Below, piece after piece: positions 24,798 through 34,960 of a DNA stretch of 57,287 nucleotides. Source of the DNA: Dehalococcoides mccartyi (GTDB lineage Bacteria > Chloroflexota > Dehalococcoidia > GIF9 > DYGU01). Position numbers and translations under genes: made by a program. The stretch lies in contig DYGU01000009.1 in the NCBI GenBank assembly GCA_020724525.1, forward strand, positions 1-57,287, written 5' to 3'. The notes below the pieces were generated by a model. It did no database searches. It was not told the origin of the DNA and saw nothing but the letters and a program-made list of their open reading frames with translations. Numbering within the stretch: the stretch's first letter is position 1; every line of letters begins with the position of its first letter.

Positions 24798-26060
24798 CTA
24801 AATATCCTTAGTCAAAGTGGCTAAAAATTCGGCGTTAGTCTTTGTTTTAGCCAGCCTTTCTAGGACCCTTTCCGTGGCTTCGGCGGGGTTGGGCAGATCC
24901 TCGGTTATCATAGCCACCGCCCGCCGGAAAAGTCGGAGTCGGTCGACGGTAGTCTCATTGAGGAGGAGGTCTTCGCGGCGGGTGCCTGAGGGGATTATAT
25001 TTATGGCTGGGAAGACCCTTTTTTCAGCCAGTCTCCGGTCAAGGTGGACTTCCATATTACCGGTGCCTTTGAATTCCTCATAGATAAGCTCATCCATGCG
25101 ACTACCGGTGTCGATAAGACAGGTAGCGATGATGGTCAAGCTACCGCCACCTTCGGTATTGCGAGCGGCGCCAAAGAAACGCTTGGGCGGGTAGAGAGCT
25201 ACTGAGTCAATGCCGCCGGAGAGGGTGCGGCCACTTGGGGGCATAGCCAGGTTATAGGAACGGGTGAGGCGGGTAATGCCATCAAGGAGGATGACCACAT
25301 CCTTACCTATCTCGACCAGTCTCTTGGCTCGTTCCAGAGCTAACTCGGCTACCCGGGTATGGTTCTCGACCGGCTCATCAAAGGTAGCCGCAATAACCTC
25401 AGCTTTAACCGAACGCCTCATATCGGTGACCTCTTCCGGTCTTTCCCCGATAAGACAGACCATAAGGTGGATGTCGTTGTAATTGGTGGTGATGGCGTTA
25501 GCAATATGTTTTAAGAGTACGGTCTTACCGGCTTTAGGTGGGGAGACAATGAGCCCCCTCTGCCCTCGACCGATCGGGGCGACCAGGTTAAGAAGGCGGG
25601 TGGATAAGTTGTGGGTACTGGTTTCCAGATTTACAAGTTTGTTAGGAAAGATGGGGGTAAGGCTGGCAAAGTAAGGGCGGTTTTTGGCTATCTCTGGGTC
25701 AAGCCCGTTAACCGCTTCTACCCGAAGCAGGCTCTGATATTTCTCCCCGTCTTTTGGTAGCCTGCCCTGTCCTGAAACCAGGTCACCGCTTCTCAAGCCA
25801 AAACGGCGGATCTGGGAGCTGGAGATGTAGATATCGCTGGCGCTGGGGAGGAGACTATCCTGGCGCAAAAAGCCATAGCCTTCGTCCATAATCTCCAGAA
25901 TGCCGGTGAGGAATAAATAGCCCTGCTGCTCAGCTTGCGCCTGCAACAGGCGAAGGACGAGCTCCGGCTTCTTCAGTCCGGCAACACCAGTAATGCCATA
26001 CCCCCGAGCCAGTTCTAAAAGTTCTTCCCGAGTTTTAGCTTCCAGTTCAGTAATATTCAT
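24798..26060 (-). CDS. rho: Transcription termination factor Rho
   Basis: 420 residues from the ATG at 26060 (GAGGTG upstream). Rho_N/SAP-like N-terminus ([20 protein letters not shown]), then the cold-shock-type RNA-binding domain ([15 protein letters not shown]), then the RecA-type ATPase: Walker [16 protein letters not shown], Walker [17 protein letters not shown], and the secondary RNA-binding Q/R loops ([20 protein letters not shown]). Length is normal without large insertions. A hexameric RNA helicase that ends untranslated transcripts. Confidence 0.95.
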   Translation of the reverse strand: MNITELEAKTREELLELARGYGITGVAGLKKPELVLRLLQAQAEQQGYLFLTGILEIMDEGYGFLRQDSLLPSASDIYISSSQIRRFGLRSGDLVSGQGRLPKDGEKYQSLLRVEAVNGLDPEIAKNRPYFASLTPIFPNKLVNLETSTHNLSTRLLNLVAPIGRGQRGLIVSPPKAGKTVLLKHIANAITTNYNDIHLMVCLIGERPEEVTDMRRSVKAEVIAATFDEPVENHTRVAELALERAKRLVEIGKDVVILLDGITRLTRSYNLAMPPSGRTLSGGIDSVALYPPKRFFGAARNTEGGGSLTIIATCLIDTGSRMDELIYEEFKGTGNMEVHLDRRLAEKRVFPAINIIPSGTRREDLLLNETTVDRLRLFRRAVAMITEDLPNPAEATERVLERLAKTKTNAEFLATLTKDI

Positions 26061-26092
26061 TTTACACCTCACCTTTAGTTTTTTCTCATTAT

Positions 26093-26138
26093 GTAGGGCG
26101 ACCTTTTAAGGTCGCCGTGGCATAAAGCCTCGCCCTAC
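26093..26138. repeat. Repeat family B copy
   Basis: GTAGGGCGACCTTTTAAGGT followed by a degenerated second hairpin ending CTCGCCCTAC. Lies between rho and the transaldolase gene. Confidence 0.75.
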
Positions 26139-26173
26139 ATTTCATCTCGCAATGAGAAAAGGACAAGGGACTC

Positions 26174-26821
26174 TCATCCCATAACTCTCTTCCAGTCAGC
26201 CAGAAAATGGCTTATGCCTAGATCGGTCAACGGATGGCGGATCATTTGCATAAGCACTTCGTAAGGGACGGTGGCAATAGGCGCACCAGCTTTAGCCGCT
26301 TCAATACAGTGCCGGGCGTGCCTCAGGCTGGCAGCAATTACTTGAGCTGGGAAATTGTAATTGCTAAACACTTCAACAATTTCTTTTACCAGTTCTATCC
26401 CATTATGACCAATATCATCTAATCTGCCAACAAAAGGGCTGACATAGGTAGCCCCGGCGATAGCCCCGAGAAGAGCCTGGTTTAAAGAGAAGCAGAGGGT
26501 AAAGTTCACCTTTATCTTTTCCTGAGACAGGACTGAAGTGGCTTCAACACCGGCTATGGTAGCTGGAATCTTCACCACCACATTCTCCGCCCACCGGGAA
26601 ATCTCCCTGGCTTCATCAATCATACTTTTTGCCTCCTGAGCCAGTACTTCCGTAGATACCGGACCAGGGACAAGGGCACAGATTTCCTGAATAAGTTCCT
26701 TATAGCTTATTTTACCTTCCCTGGATATCAGGGTAGGATTGGTGGTCACCCCACTGATGATGCCTAACCTGACGCCGTGGCGGATATGGTCAATATTAGC
26801 CGTATCTAAAAATAGCCTCAT
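26174..26821 (-). CDS. Fructose-6-phosphate aldolase/transaldolase-like protein
   Basis: 215 residues, the short transaldolase class (TalC/Tal subfamily 3). [14 protein letters not shown] and [14 protein letters not shown] are the signature N-terminal strands with Asp6 and Asn28. The Schiff-base lysine is Lys84 in [29 protein letters not shown] is the last conserved part. It transfers dihydroxyacetone units in the pentose phosphate pathway or acts as an aldolase; sequence alone does not decide. Same strand as rho but separated by a repeat. Confidence 0.9.
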   Translation of the reverse strand: MRLFLDTANIDHIRHGVRLGIISGVTTNPTLISREGKISYKELIQEICALVPGPVSTEVLAQEAKSMIDEAREISRWAENVVVKIPATIAGVEATSVLSQEKIKVNFTLCFSLNQALLGAIAGATYVSPFVGRLDDIGHNGIELVKEIVEVFSNYNFPAQVIAASLRHARHCIEAAKAGAPIATVPYEVLMQMIRHPLTDLGISHFLADWKRVMG

Positions 26822-26906
26822 GTCTTAAATGAGATTGCTGAAAAAGTCCTTATGCCTTTCTAAAAGTAAACCTATGTCCAACCCCTCTCCAAATTCAGGG
26901 GTTTTC

Positions 26907-27266
26907 TTAAATCAATAACCCCGGTGCCGGTTTCAGCTTGCGGTTAATGGGGTCAACTTCGAGCCCGAGCGTCTCCAGAGTAACTACACCAAGAACAGTT
27001 TTGTCGGCCTCTTCACCAAAAATTACCGGGGCTGTCCCCTCCCGGTCTTCATATTTAAACATAGCCTCGCCTACCCAGCGGGTAATGACTTCCCCGTTAG
27101 CCAGGATGAATTTTTGCTGCCGCCTTCGGCTTATCCCAATGTCTTCCAGAAGGGAAGCCGGGACAATACTGTATAATGCCCCGGTATCAACGAAAAAGCT
27201 AACTTGCCTGATTTGCTTTATTTTATAGGGATTTTTGATTTCTATTGCCACCGTGGTCAAGCCCAT
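26907..27266 (-). CDS. Retropepsin-like aspartic protease family protein
   Basis: 119 residues. Catalytic motif FFVDTGALYSIVP (Asp-Thr-Gly, about 27-29). Second half: FGEEADKTVLGVVTLETLGLEVDPINRKLKP, matching the conserved LG..TLE.LGL.VDP pattern of bacterial clan AA proteins. Same family as the 6125, 6534, 34424 and 47365 genes, though less similar to the tandem pair. A truncated relative lies just upstream at 27292-27384. Confidence 0.75.
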   Translation of the reverse strand: MGLTTVAIEIKNPYKIKQIRQVSFFVDTGALYSIVPASLLEDIGISRRRQQKFILANGEVITRWVGEAMFKYEDREGTAPVIFGEEADKTVLGVVTLETLGLEVDPINRKLKPAPGLLI

Positions 27267-27291
27267 TTCAGTTTATCCCAGAAAAGCCTCA

Positions 27292-27384
27292 TTAAAGCTG
27301 CTCTATCAGTGGTAGTCCCGGCGATCCCTCCCTGCTTCTAATCACGCCTTGCCTCGGGTCGATTATGAGGTCGAGGAGCGCCAT
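27292..27384 (-). pseudogene. C-terminal remnant of a retropepsin-like gene
   Basis: A 30-codon frame MALLDLIIDPRQGVIRSREG then SPGLPLIEQL and stop. It aligns with the C-terminus of the protein at 34424 (LMDLLIDPAEGKVKPRPESP, then ELPLIEQF). The catalytic half is missing. It marks a sixth member of the family in this window and shows that these genes are duplicated and lost locally. Confidence 0.55.
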
Positions 27385-27400
27385 AATTTCCATTTTATGT

Positions 27401-27448
27401 CCTTACCCTGCCCTCTCCCTTGAAGGGAGAGGAATAAGGTGAGGGTGA
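27401..27448. repeat. Repeat family A core
   Basis: Palindrome centred on CTCTCCCTTGAAGGGAGAG with ACCCTG/AAGGTGAGGGT arms, directly after the pyrG stop. It may double as a transcript-end hairpin. Confidence 0.75.
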
Positions 27449-27450
27449 CC

Positions 27451-29522
<2,072 letters not shown>

Positions 29523-29580
29523 GGTATTAATGGTCCTCACCTGTCTTAAGTTTAGCCTGCTATTAGTAAAGCTGTCAAGT

Positions 29581-29678
29581 CACCCTCACCTTATTCCTCT
29601 CCCTTGAAGGGAGAGGAATAAGGTGAGGGTGACTCCGCCTTGTTCAGGGTGGTGGATAAGCATTGGTAAACAACCTCT
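29581..29678. mobile_element. MITE-like element, family A, left end missing
   Basis: Contains the same palindromic core, the CTCCGCCTTGTTCAGGGTGG unique part and the right terminus GGTAAACAACCTCT as in the full copies at 22346 and 52776. It ends next to the stop of the nucleotidyltransferase remnant. Confidence 0.7.
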
Positions 29679-29680
29679 AA

Positions 29681-29993
29681 CTAAATAAGGACAATGCCCT
29701 CCTTAAGGGCGTCTTTAACCAGGCCAATCCTCTTTTTCTTTGTGTCAAACTCTTTCTTAGTATAGCACAGCACTTCTAAGGGCAAGCCACCTTCCCAGTA
29801 ACGGTAAAGCTTTGACGCCCTTTCCGGAAACGGAATGCCAACAAAGTAGTCCGAGACTAAAATTAGGTCTACGTCACTATTTTTTAAGATAGTTACCTCT
29901 GGCTCGGGAGCCAAAAAGAATAGCCCTATCAAGACGGTAGTTGTTATCTATTTTGTCAAGGAATCTTCTCACTTTATTAACTGTTTTGTCCAC
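29681..29993 (-). pseudogene. MNT-type nucleotidyltransferase gene with homopolymer frameshift
   Basis: Read from a GTG at 29993 (GAGAGGT seven bases upstream), the frame gives MDKTVNKVRRFLDK, then RAILFGSRARGNYLK, the GSxxRG motif of minimal nucleotidyltransferases. At the run of six A (minus strand, 29885-29880) the frame must shift to continue NSDVDLILVSD, with the catalytic DxD, to the C-terminus at 29681. Five A would restore a 104-codon gene. The short intact frame beginning at a TTG (29932) lacks the GS motif. It overlaps the HEPN gene by 25 bases, the typical toxin-antitoxin order. Frameshift or sequencing error. Confidence 0.7.
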
Positions 29994-30324
29994 GCCAGTA
30001 CCTCTCGGGTATAAGCCAGGTGTCTTTCGGCGGACTTCGAGCTATACATCTTTGCCGGGACACCATTAGCCACATTAACATAGCGTGTGGTAACATAATC
30101 GGGGTTCAGCTCCATTCTGGGTCATTGAGTTCGTCTTTAACTTTAGCCACAAACTTGTATAATTCACCGTGGGATTTAACTTCAATGTTCTGCCTGATAG
30201 CTACTGCTTTGACTATGCTGGCGGCAGCCCCCCAAACCTTCTCTGAGGCTTGAACGTAATCACCCTTGTTCAGCAAAGTCCGGGCTTCTTCCAGATAATT
30301 GTTATTCAAAATGAAATTGTCCAT
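29969..30324 (-). pseudogene. HEPN-domain gene with frameshift
   Basis: The first 72 codons (MDNFILNNNYLEEARTLLNK ... FVAKVKDELNDPEWS) form the N-terminal helices of a HEPN domain. Around 30108-30118 the frame changes and continues ELNPDYVTTRYVNVANGVPA, then YTREVLAWTKQLIK to a stop at 29969. The second part, with YVTTRY, is the HEPN C-terminal helix region. One added base would restore a protein of about 118 residues. Partner of the MNT gene; in such pairs HEPN is commonly the toxic RNase and MNT its modifier. Confidence 0.7.
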
Positions 30325-30366
30325 ACGATTAAGTCAAACTTAACTTGGGTCAAGAAACGAGGCTTG

Positions 30367-30410
30367 TCCTTATTCCTCTCCCGTGAAGGGAGAGGAATAA
30401 GGTGAGGGTA
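30367..30410. repeat. Repeat family A core
   Basis: CCTTATTCCTCTCCCGTGAA and its inverted half GGGAGAGGAATAAGG, directly downstream of the terminator of the BNR gene in the transcript direction. Confidence 0.75.
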
Positions 30411-30411
30411 T

Positions 30412-30445
30412 AAAAAAGAAGGGGTGGCAATTGCCACCCCTTCTT
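30412..30445 (-). terminator. Intrinsic terminator of the 1073-residue BNR protein gene
   Basis: A perfect 30-bp palindrome (30416-30445) with half-site AAGAAGGGGTGGCAA. In the minus-strand direction it is followed by a T-rich run (TTTTTTATA), so it should be a strong Rho-independent terminator 20 bases after the stop. It would also fold for plus-strand transcripts. Confidence 0.85.
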
Positions 30446-30465
30446 GCTTTTCCCAAGCAGGAAGA

Positions 30466-33400
30466 TTACACTCGGCGACCGGTCCTGACGATTAAGATCA
30501 AGGTCACAATCACCAGAAGGGCACCGATAGCAATCACTACCCAGACCCAGCCCGGGGTTACCGGTGGTGGTGGTGGCGGTGGTGGTGGCGGCGGCATTTC
30601 CATTACGGTGAAGTGAGCCACTGGTGATGGGTTGCCAACTGGGTCAGTCGCCTTCACCTGCCAGAAGTAGGTCTTGCCCCAGTCAAGGTAGATACCTACC
30701 TTGTAAGAAGTGGTCTTCACCTTCTTCGGAGTGCCATCAACCTTCTTAACTAGTTCCGGGTCTTCGGCGATGACAATCTCATACTCCTTAGCCACAGTGC
30801 CGGGTTCATGAGACCAGGAAAGAGCCGGTCTTTGAGCCACACCGACAGCGCCGATAGCCGGCTCAAATATCTGAGGTCCAAGGTAAGGAGCCACTACCGG
30901 AACACCGGTCTCAACGGTGAAGCTGCGGGGCGTTGACCACAGACTGCGAATAGCATCGCCAGTGGTCTCGTCTCTTACCCGGACTCGCCAATAGTAGGTC
31001 TTGCCGGCTTCGAGGTTAATGAAAGTGGGGACTGCAGTTCCTAAAATAATAACTGGAGTTCCGGTAGGACCGACGATCAGAGCCGGACGGAGTGGGCTAG
31101 GCGGAGCATATGAAGGGATGATCCAGAGCCTCTGGGTGAAATCGGCGTCCCTGGAAATCTGGATCTCATAGATAGTACCGAGAGATAGTCTGTCCCAGAT
31201 GAGAGTGACGTTACCAGCCCTGCCAGTTACCGGGTCAATGCTGACCAGTTTGCCATCAGTCGGCTCTTTTAATGTCGGTCTAGCCTTGGATAGGGTATCG
31301 GTGTAAGCCACTAATCGGTCAGTACCAGTAGTGTCAATCGCCCAGACAACAACACCATCACAGATTTTAGCCCCTTGCGGTACCTGGTTGAAGATGTAGC
31401 CGCTGGCACCAATATCCATTCTATCCCAGGAGATGGGTGCGGCAACATCAGCCCAAGGATTCAGGGAGCGCTCAGCAGCACTGGGTGCTGCTGTGTTGTT
31501 GTGCCAGACTCCATAGAGGGCGCCGCAGTGCTGGAGCAGGGCACTATAAACAGGCCGAACGCCGCTAATGGTGAAAGTTCGGATGGTCTCCCAGGAAGTG
31601 CTGACGCCGATGACCCACCTGTATATGAAGTTAGTCTCACCGGGATCTGGAACAAAGTCACTAGCGGCATAGAACATCATGTAGCCAGGAGTCCCTACCT
31701 TATCAAAGTCTTTATCGGCAACCACTGAAACATTGCCACCAACAGGCAGGGCTACCGGGATTGGGGTGAAGCTTTTGGCACCATCTAAAGAGTAGCTAAC
31801 AGCACCACCAGTACCGCCAACAAGCAGCTTACCCTTAATGGCTTTCAGGTCCTTGTCAAGAGCCACCTTTATGGAGAAAGCAGTGACGCGGCTGTCAACC
31901 GGGGTTTCCCAGGTCCAGCCGGTATCGGTGGTCTTGCTGACAGCGTTGGTGGTGCCATCAAGGATGTAGACAGTCTTGTTGTCCTCTACGGCGGCATCTT
32001 GAAAATCGGTAGCGTTGCTAATTCGAGATGACCAGGTCTTACCAGCGTTACGTGTGTACCACAGGCGGGCAGCATTCTCCTTGAAAGCATAGACGACAGA
32101 GCCATCCGGCTTTTCTGGAGACGCTCTCAGTATTAGTCGATCAGTCGTCCCAATATTGAGCACCGCCATTCGCGACCAGCCACCGGTAGTGCCATGAACT
32201 GGCGCCTTGCTCCGGAAAACACTTACTCGTTGAAGACCAGAGCCGTTGTAATAGCTGAGGTAGACGGTGGAGCCATCTATTGAGGGTTCGACATCATCCA
32301 GACGGTTTTGAGAAGTGTCAATAAGAGCCTCTTCTTGGAAGGCAACGCCGTCAGTATCGGAAACGCCGAAAGCAGCCTCCCTGTCGGGACCAGTATCGGT
32401 AGTAGCCACAAAAAGCTTCTTGCCATCAGGAGAGAAGCGCAGGAAAGCATCGGTCTCACCACTGGGTCTTCTGCCAGCATCAAGCCAGGTGGGGAAGCTG
32501 ACCAGTGGGTCAGCGGCTCTTCTGACATTGACCGAGTGACCATCAGCGTAACCAGGGTTATAGCCGACAGTTATCTTGCCTTCGGTCAGAGTGCCGTGAT
32601 AAGCCACGCTGCGCAATTGAACATGAGCCCCAGCATTGACATCAAGCCGCCTGACGACAGTGTTGTTGAAACGGTAACAGTCATTGATGAAAGCAGCTGG
32701 CAGATTGTTACTGTCAACAACGACAAAGACAATACGGCTTGCCGACTCCATACCGAAGAAGTCAGATGGCAAAGCTATGTCTGAGGTAACAATGGGGTCA
32801 TTCGGATTACCAACGTCTCTTGGTGAGCCAGCGCCCGGTGGGTACTGAATAGTAACTGGCCAGCCGCTGAAAATACCACCGGCAGCGTTATAGCCTGGGG
32901 ATGAGCCCCAGTTACCGCCATGGAGAGCGGTTCTGGCAGCATTGGAGCCGATAGCCACCAAAGAGCGGTCAGCCGGGAAAGTGGGTGAGAACTTTAGTGA
33001 GGTGATGTCCTCAGTAAAGCCACCGGTGTAGGTTGAAGTATCAACCCAGCCGGTAACCAAGCCACCAACCTCAAGGCGGTAAATCCTGCCATAGTAGGGA
33101 ACACCTGGCCACGGGTTGACCGTGCCCACGGCTATATTTATGATTTTGCCTAAAGGACCGCCGGGGATAGTCCGAGCTACATCAATACAAGTTATTACTT
33201 CCTCGGCGTTAGCCGCGGCGAAGACGGTCTCACCCCAGTTAGCGCCGCCGTCATTGGAGATATAGACTGCCTGGCGAGCCAGGGTGGATTCATAGCCGCC
33301 GATAGCTACAAACAGGGGGTCATCAGGTGACACAGCTATAGCTCTAATGACATCAGTAGCCGCGTCTAAGAGTGCAGCCGGGGTCATATCCCGGAAGGTC

Positions 33401-33687
33401 TCGCCAGCATTATCGGAGCGGTAAACCCGGGGACACCCAGCAGCACCGGTCCGGGAGTCAATGACATAAATAGTCTTGCCATCACCGGCAACCGCCAGGC
33501 TGTAATTAGCCCCGACGGCTGTTGGTATCCGGAGAACATTGTCGGTAGTGGTGGGCACAGCCACCGGGTCCCAGCGCAGAACGCCGGGGACTTCAGCCTT
33601 AGCCATTGGTGAACCAAACGGAACCAGGCTCACCACCAGAATGAGGATGGCTAAAGCAGCGAACATACTTGGAATTTTGGTTTTCAA
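30466..33687 (-). CDS. Large BNR/Asp-box repeat surface protein (S-layer candidate)
   Basis: About 1073 residues. The start is taken as TTG at 33687 because GGAGGT lies just upstream; the frame opens at 33699. Signal peptide MFAALAILILVVSLVPFGSP with cleavage near AKA. The body contains many beta-propeller units of sortilin/BNR type (VYRSDNAGETFRDMTP, VYISNDGGANWGETVF, WYTRNAGKTWSSRI). Then two fibronectin-like modules (YYWRVRVRDETTG, YFWQVKATDPVGNPSP), a run of ten prolines, one membrane segment VWVVIAIGALLVIVTLILIV and RTGRRV. A plausible main cell-surface or S-layer protein; it has a long structured leader and a strong terminator. Confidence 0.8.
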   Translation of the reverse strand: MKTKIPSMFAALAILILVVSLVPFGSPMAKAEVPGVLRWDPVAVPTTTDNVLRIPTAVGANYSLAVAGDGKTIYVIDSRTGAAGCPRVYRSDNAGETFRDMTPAALLDAATDVIRAIAVSPDDPLFVAIGGYESTLARQAVYISNDGGANWGETVFAAANAEEVITCIDVARTIPGGPLGKIINIAVGTVNPWPGVPYYGRIYRLEVGGLVTGWVDTSTYTGGFTEDITSLKFSPTFPADRSLVAIGSNAARTALHGGNWGSSPGYNAAGGIFSGWPVTIQYPPGAGSPRDVGNPNDPIVTSDIALPSDFFGMESASRIVFVVVDSNNLPAAFINDCYRFNNTVVRRLDVNAGAHVQLRSVAYHGTLTEGKITVGYNPGYADGHSVNVRRAADPLVSFPTWLDAGRRPSGETDAFLRFSPDGKKLFVATTDTGPDREAAFGVSDTDGVAFQEEALIDTSQNRLDDVEPSIDGSTVYLSYYNGSGLQRVSVFRSKAPVHGTTGGWSRMAVLNIGTTDRLILRASPEKPDGSVVYAFKENAARLWYTRNAGKTWSSRISNATDFQDAAVEDNKTVYILDGTTNAVSKTTDTGWTWETPVDSRVTAFSIKVALDKDLKAIKGKLLVGGTGGAVSYSLDGAKSFTPIPVALPVGGNVSVVADKDFDKVGTPGYMMFYAASDFVPDPGETNFIYRWVIGVSTSWETIRTFTISGVRPVYSALLQHCGALYGVWHNNTAAPSAAERSLNPWADVAAPISWDRMDIGASGYIFNQVPQGAKICDGVVVWAIDTTGTDRLVAYTDTLSKARPTLKEPTDGKLVSIDPVTGRAGNVTLIWDRLSLGTIYEIQISRDADFTQRLWIIPSYAPPSPLRPALIVGPTGTPVIILGTAVPTFINLEAGKTYYWRVRVRDETTGDAIRSLWSTPRSFTVETGVPVVAPYLGPQIFEPAIGAVGVAQRPALSWSHEPGTVAKEYEIVIAEDPELVKKVDGTPKKVKTTSYKVGIYLDWGKTYFWQVKATDPVGNPSPVAHFTVMEMPPPPPPPPPPPVTPGWVWVVIAIGALLVIVTLILIVRTGRRV

Positions 33688-33723
33688 TTTAACCTCCAAT
33701 TTATTAGATTAACCTTCAGAGTT

Positions 33724-33767
33724 CCCTCTTATTCCTCTCCCTTCACGGGAGAGGCAGGTGAGGGTTT
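33724..33767. repeat. Repeat family A core
   Basis: CTCTTATTCCTCTCCCTTCA with inverted half CGGGAGAGGCAGGTGAGGGT, in the leader of the BNR gene. Confidence 0.7.
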
Positions 33768-33776
33768 CTCTCAAGG

Positions 33777-33930
33777 ACTCCCGCCGAATCGACCTTTTTA
33801 AAAGTTCGGCGGCAGTTTTAGGAACAACCCTTAAAAGGGTGGTGTTTTCACCGTTTTACGGGTATTTGTTAAGCCCGCCCATCCGGGCTACCCCCGAGTT
33901 TAAGACCCTATGCCCCGGGTCAGGGCTTAG
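33777..33930 (-). ncRNA. Candidate structured leader RNA of the BNR protein gene
   Basis: Five consecutive hairpins lie in the 5' leader: CCGCCGAA/TTCGGCGG (33781-33812), ACCCTT/AAGGGT (33827-33840), GGTG-TTTT-CACC (33841-33852), GCCC-ATCC-GGGC (33877-33888) and GCCC/GGGC (33912-33926). The density of compact stems in 150 bases is well above the surroundings. I do not recognise a known riboswitch core. It could stabilise the mRNA or sense a ligand. Confidence 0.4.
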
Positions 33931-34015
33931 ATTTCTTGCCGCTTGAGATTGCTTCGGTAGTTCCCTCGCCTTTGGCTCGGGACAAGTCTCGCAATGACAA
34001 GTGGCTTCCTCTCAT
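33920..34015 (-). CDS. Possible leader peptide upstream of the BNR gene
   Basis: 31 codons starting MRGSHLSLRDLSRAKGEGTT. AAAGGAGGTG lies six bases before the ATG, one of the best ribosome sites in the window. Most of the frame is built from a family C repeat (33944-34003), so the original downstream gene or peptide may have been replaced. It ends at the beginning of the structured leader. Could be a spurious frame. Confidence 0.3.
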   Translation of the reverse strand: MRGSHLSLRDLSRAKGEGTTEAISSGKKSKP

Positions 34016-34100
34016 GGCAGCACCTCCTTTCCTTAACCTACAAGAACCTACAAGAGTATTTTACCATAGCTTGTCAAGCCCCTTGGCTAATAAGGCATTG

Positions 34101-34355
34101 TTAAAGAGCTAAAATTCGGGCTAAAATCACCCCAAGAAGAACGACGATAGAAGTAAGAAAAGCGGTCATTACCATAAACCAGAGACGGACTTCCCATTTA
34201 TCGGCTTTGGTCATCATAAGCTGGTCAAATCTTGTCTCCAGATGGTCAAACCTTGCCTCCAAACGGTCAAGCCTGACACTCATCTGCTCCAGGACGCCTT
34301 CTATTTTAGCCATTCTATTTTCAAGGCTGGTTATTCTATCTTCAACCAAAGCCAA
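34101..34355 (-). CDS. Small coiled-coil protein with C-terminal membrane anchor
   Basis: 84 residues. LVEDRITSLENRMAKIEGVL then heptad-like VRLDRLEARFDHLETRFDQL, and a C-terminal membrane segment FMVMTAFLTSIVVLLGVILA. Start is TTG with GGTGA upstream. Same design as 29193-29522; unknown function. Confidence 0.6.
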   Translation of the reverse strand: MALVEDRITSLENRMAKIEGVLEQMSVRLDRLEARFDHLETRFDQLMMTKADKWEVRLWFMVMTAFLTSIVVLLGVILARILAL

Positions 34356-34423
34356 TTTTTCACCTTACTAGCAAAACCATTCTACCATAGCCTGTCAAGT
34401 CTCGGCTGGCGTTGTTTGTGTTG

Positions 34424-34852
34424 TCAAAACCGGGTTAAAAATTGTTCGATCAGGGGAAGTTCTGGGGACTCTGGTCTTGGTTTGACTTTACCCTCGGCTG
34501 GGTCTATGAGCAGGTCCATGAGTTCCATAACCACATGACCGAGTAAGGGTGTGGTGCCTTGATTTTCGACGAGAACTTGAGTGATAGCGGTGCGTCCTTG
34601 GATCTCAACTCTGGCTCCGCCTTTAATCCATTTTTCTTCTATCTTACCGCTGGCATATCGGACCTTCACCTTTCGCAATGGGGTTAAACCGAGCAATGCC
34701 ACTATTTCCTCGGGCAAGGTAAGCATAGTAGCGCCACTATCGGCGACGCAGTCAAGGCTGACTTGTCTTACTTCTTCTGGTTTTTTGACATTAGCTCTGA
34801 CCAGAGCTTCATCATCGCTATTATAAATAGTAGCCTTAACAGTAACTCTCAT
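34424..34852 (-). CDS. Retropepsin-like aspartic protease family protein
   Basis: About 142 residues from the ATG at 34852 (GTG at 34870 possible). Catalytic motif CVADSGATMLTLPEE (Asp-Ser-Gly). Second half TPLLGHVVMELMDLLIDPAEGKVKPRPESP. This subtype is the one whose C-terminus recurs as a remnant at 27292-27384. Next to surface-protein genes but cytoplasmic by sequence. Confidence 0.75.
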   Translation of the reverse strand: MRVTVKATIYNSDDEALVRANVKKPEEVRQVSLDCVADSGATMLTLPEEIVALLGLTPLRKVKVRYASGKIEEKWIKGGARVEIQGRTAITQVLVENQGTTPLLGHVVMELMDLLIDPAEGKVKPRPESPELPLIEQFLTRF

Positions 34853-34909
34853 CCCTTTTAATAATGTCACAGACAGGTCAGCCTGTCAATGATTTTGGCT
34901 TTTGAGTTT

Positions 34910-34960
34910 CCTCACCCTCTCCTTATTCCTCTCCCTTCAAGGGAGAGGTTAAGTGAGGGT
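34910..34960. repeat. Repeat family A core inside the 3' end of the second BNR gene
   Basis: CTCACCC ... CTCTCCCTTCAAGGGAGAG ... GTGAGGGT. Its minus-strand reading supplies the last about 15 codons (SLNLSLEGRGIRRG) and the stop of the gene at 34912-37539. Confidence 0.75.

Noticed and set aside
33777-33930. c-di-GMP-I (GEMM) riboswitch in the BNR leader
   Set aside because: Some loop-like pieces look similar, but the conserved GCAAA core and tetraloop-receptor arrangement are not seen.
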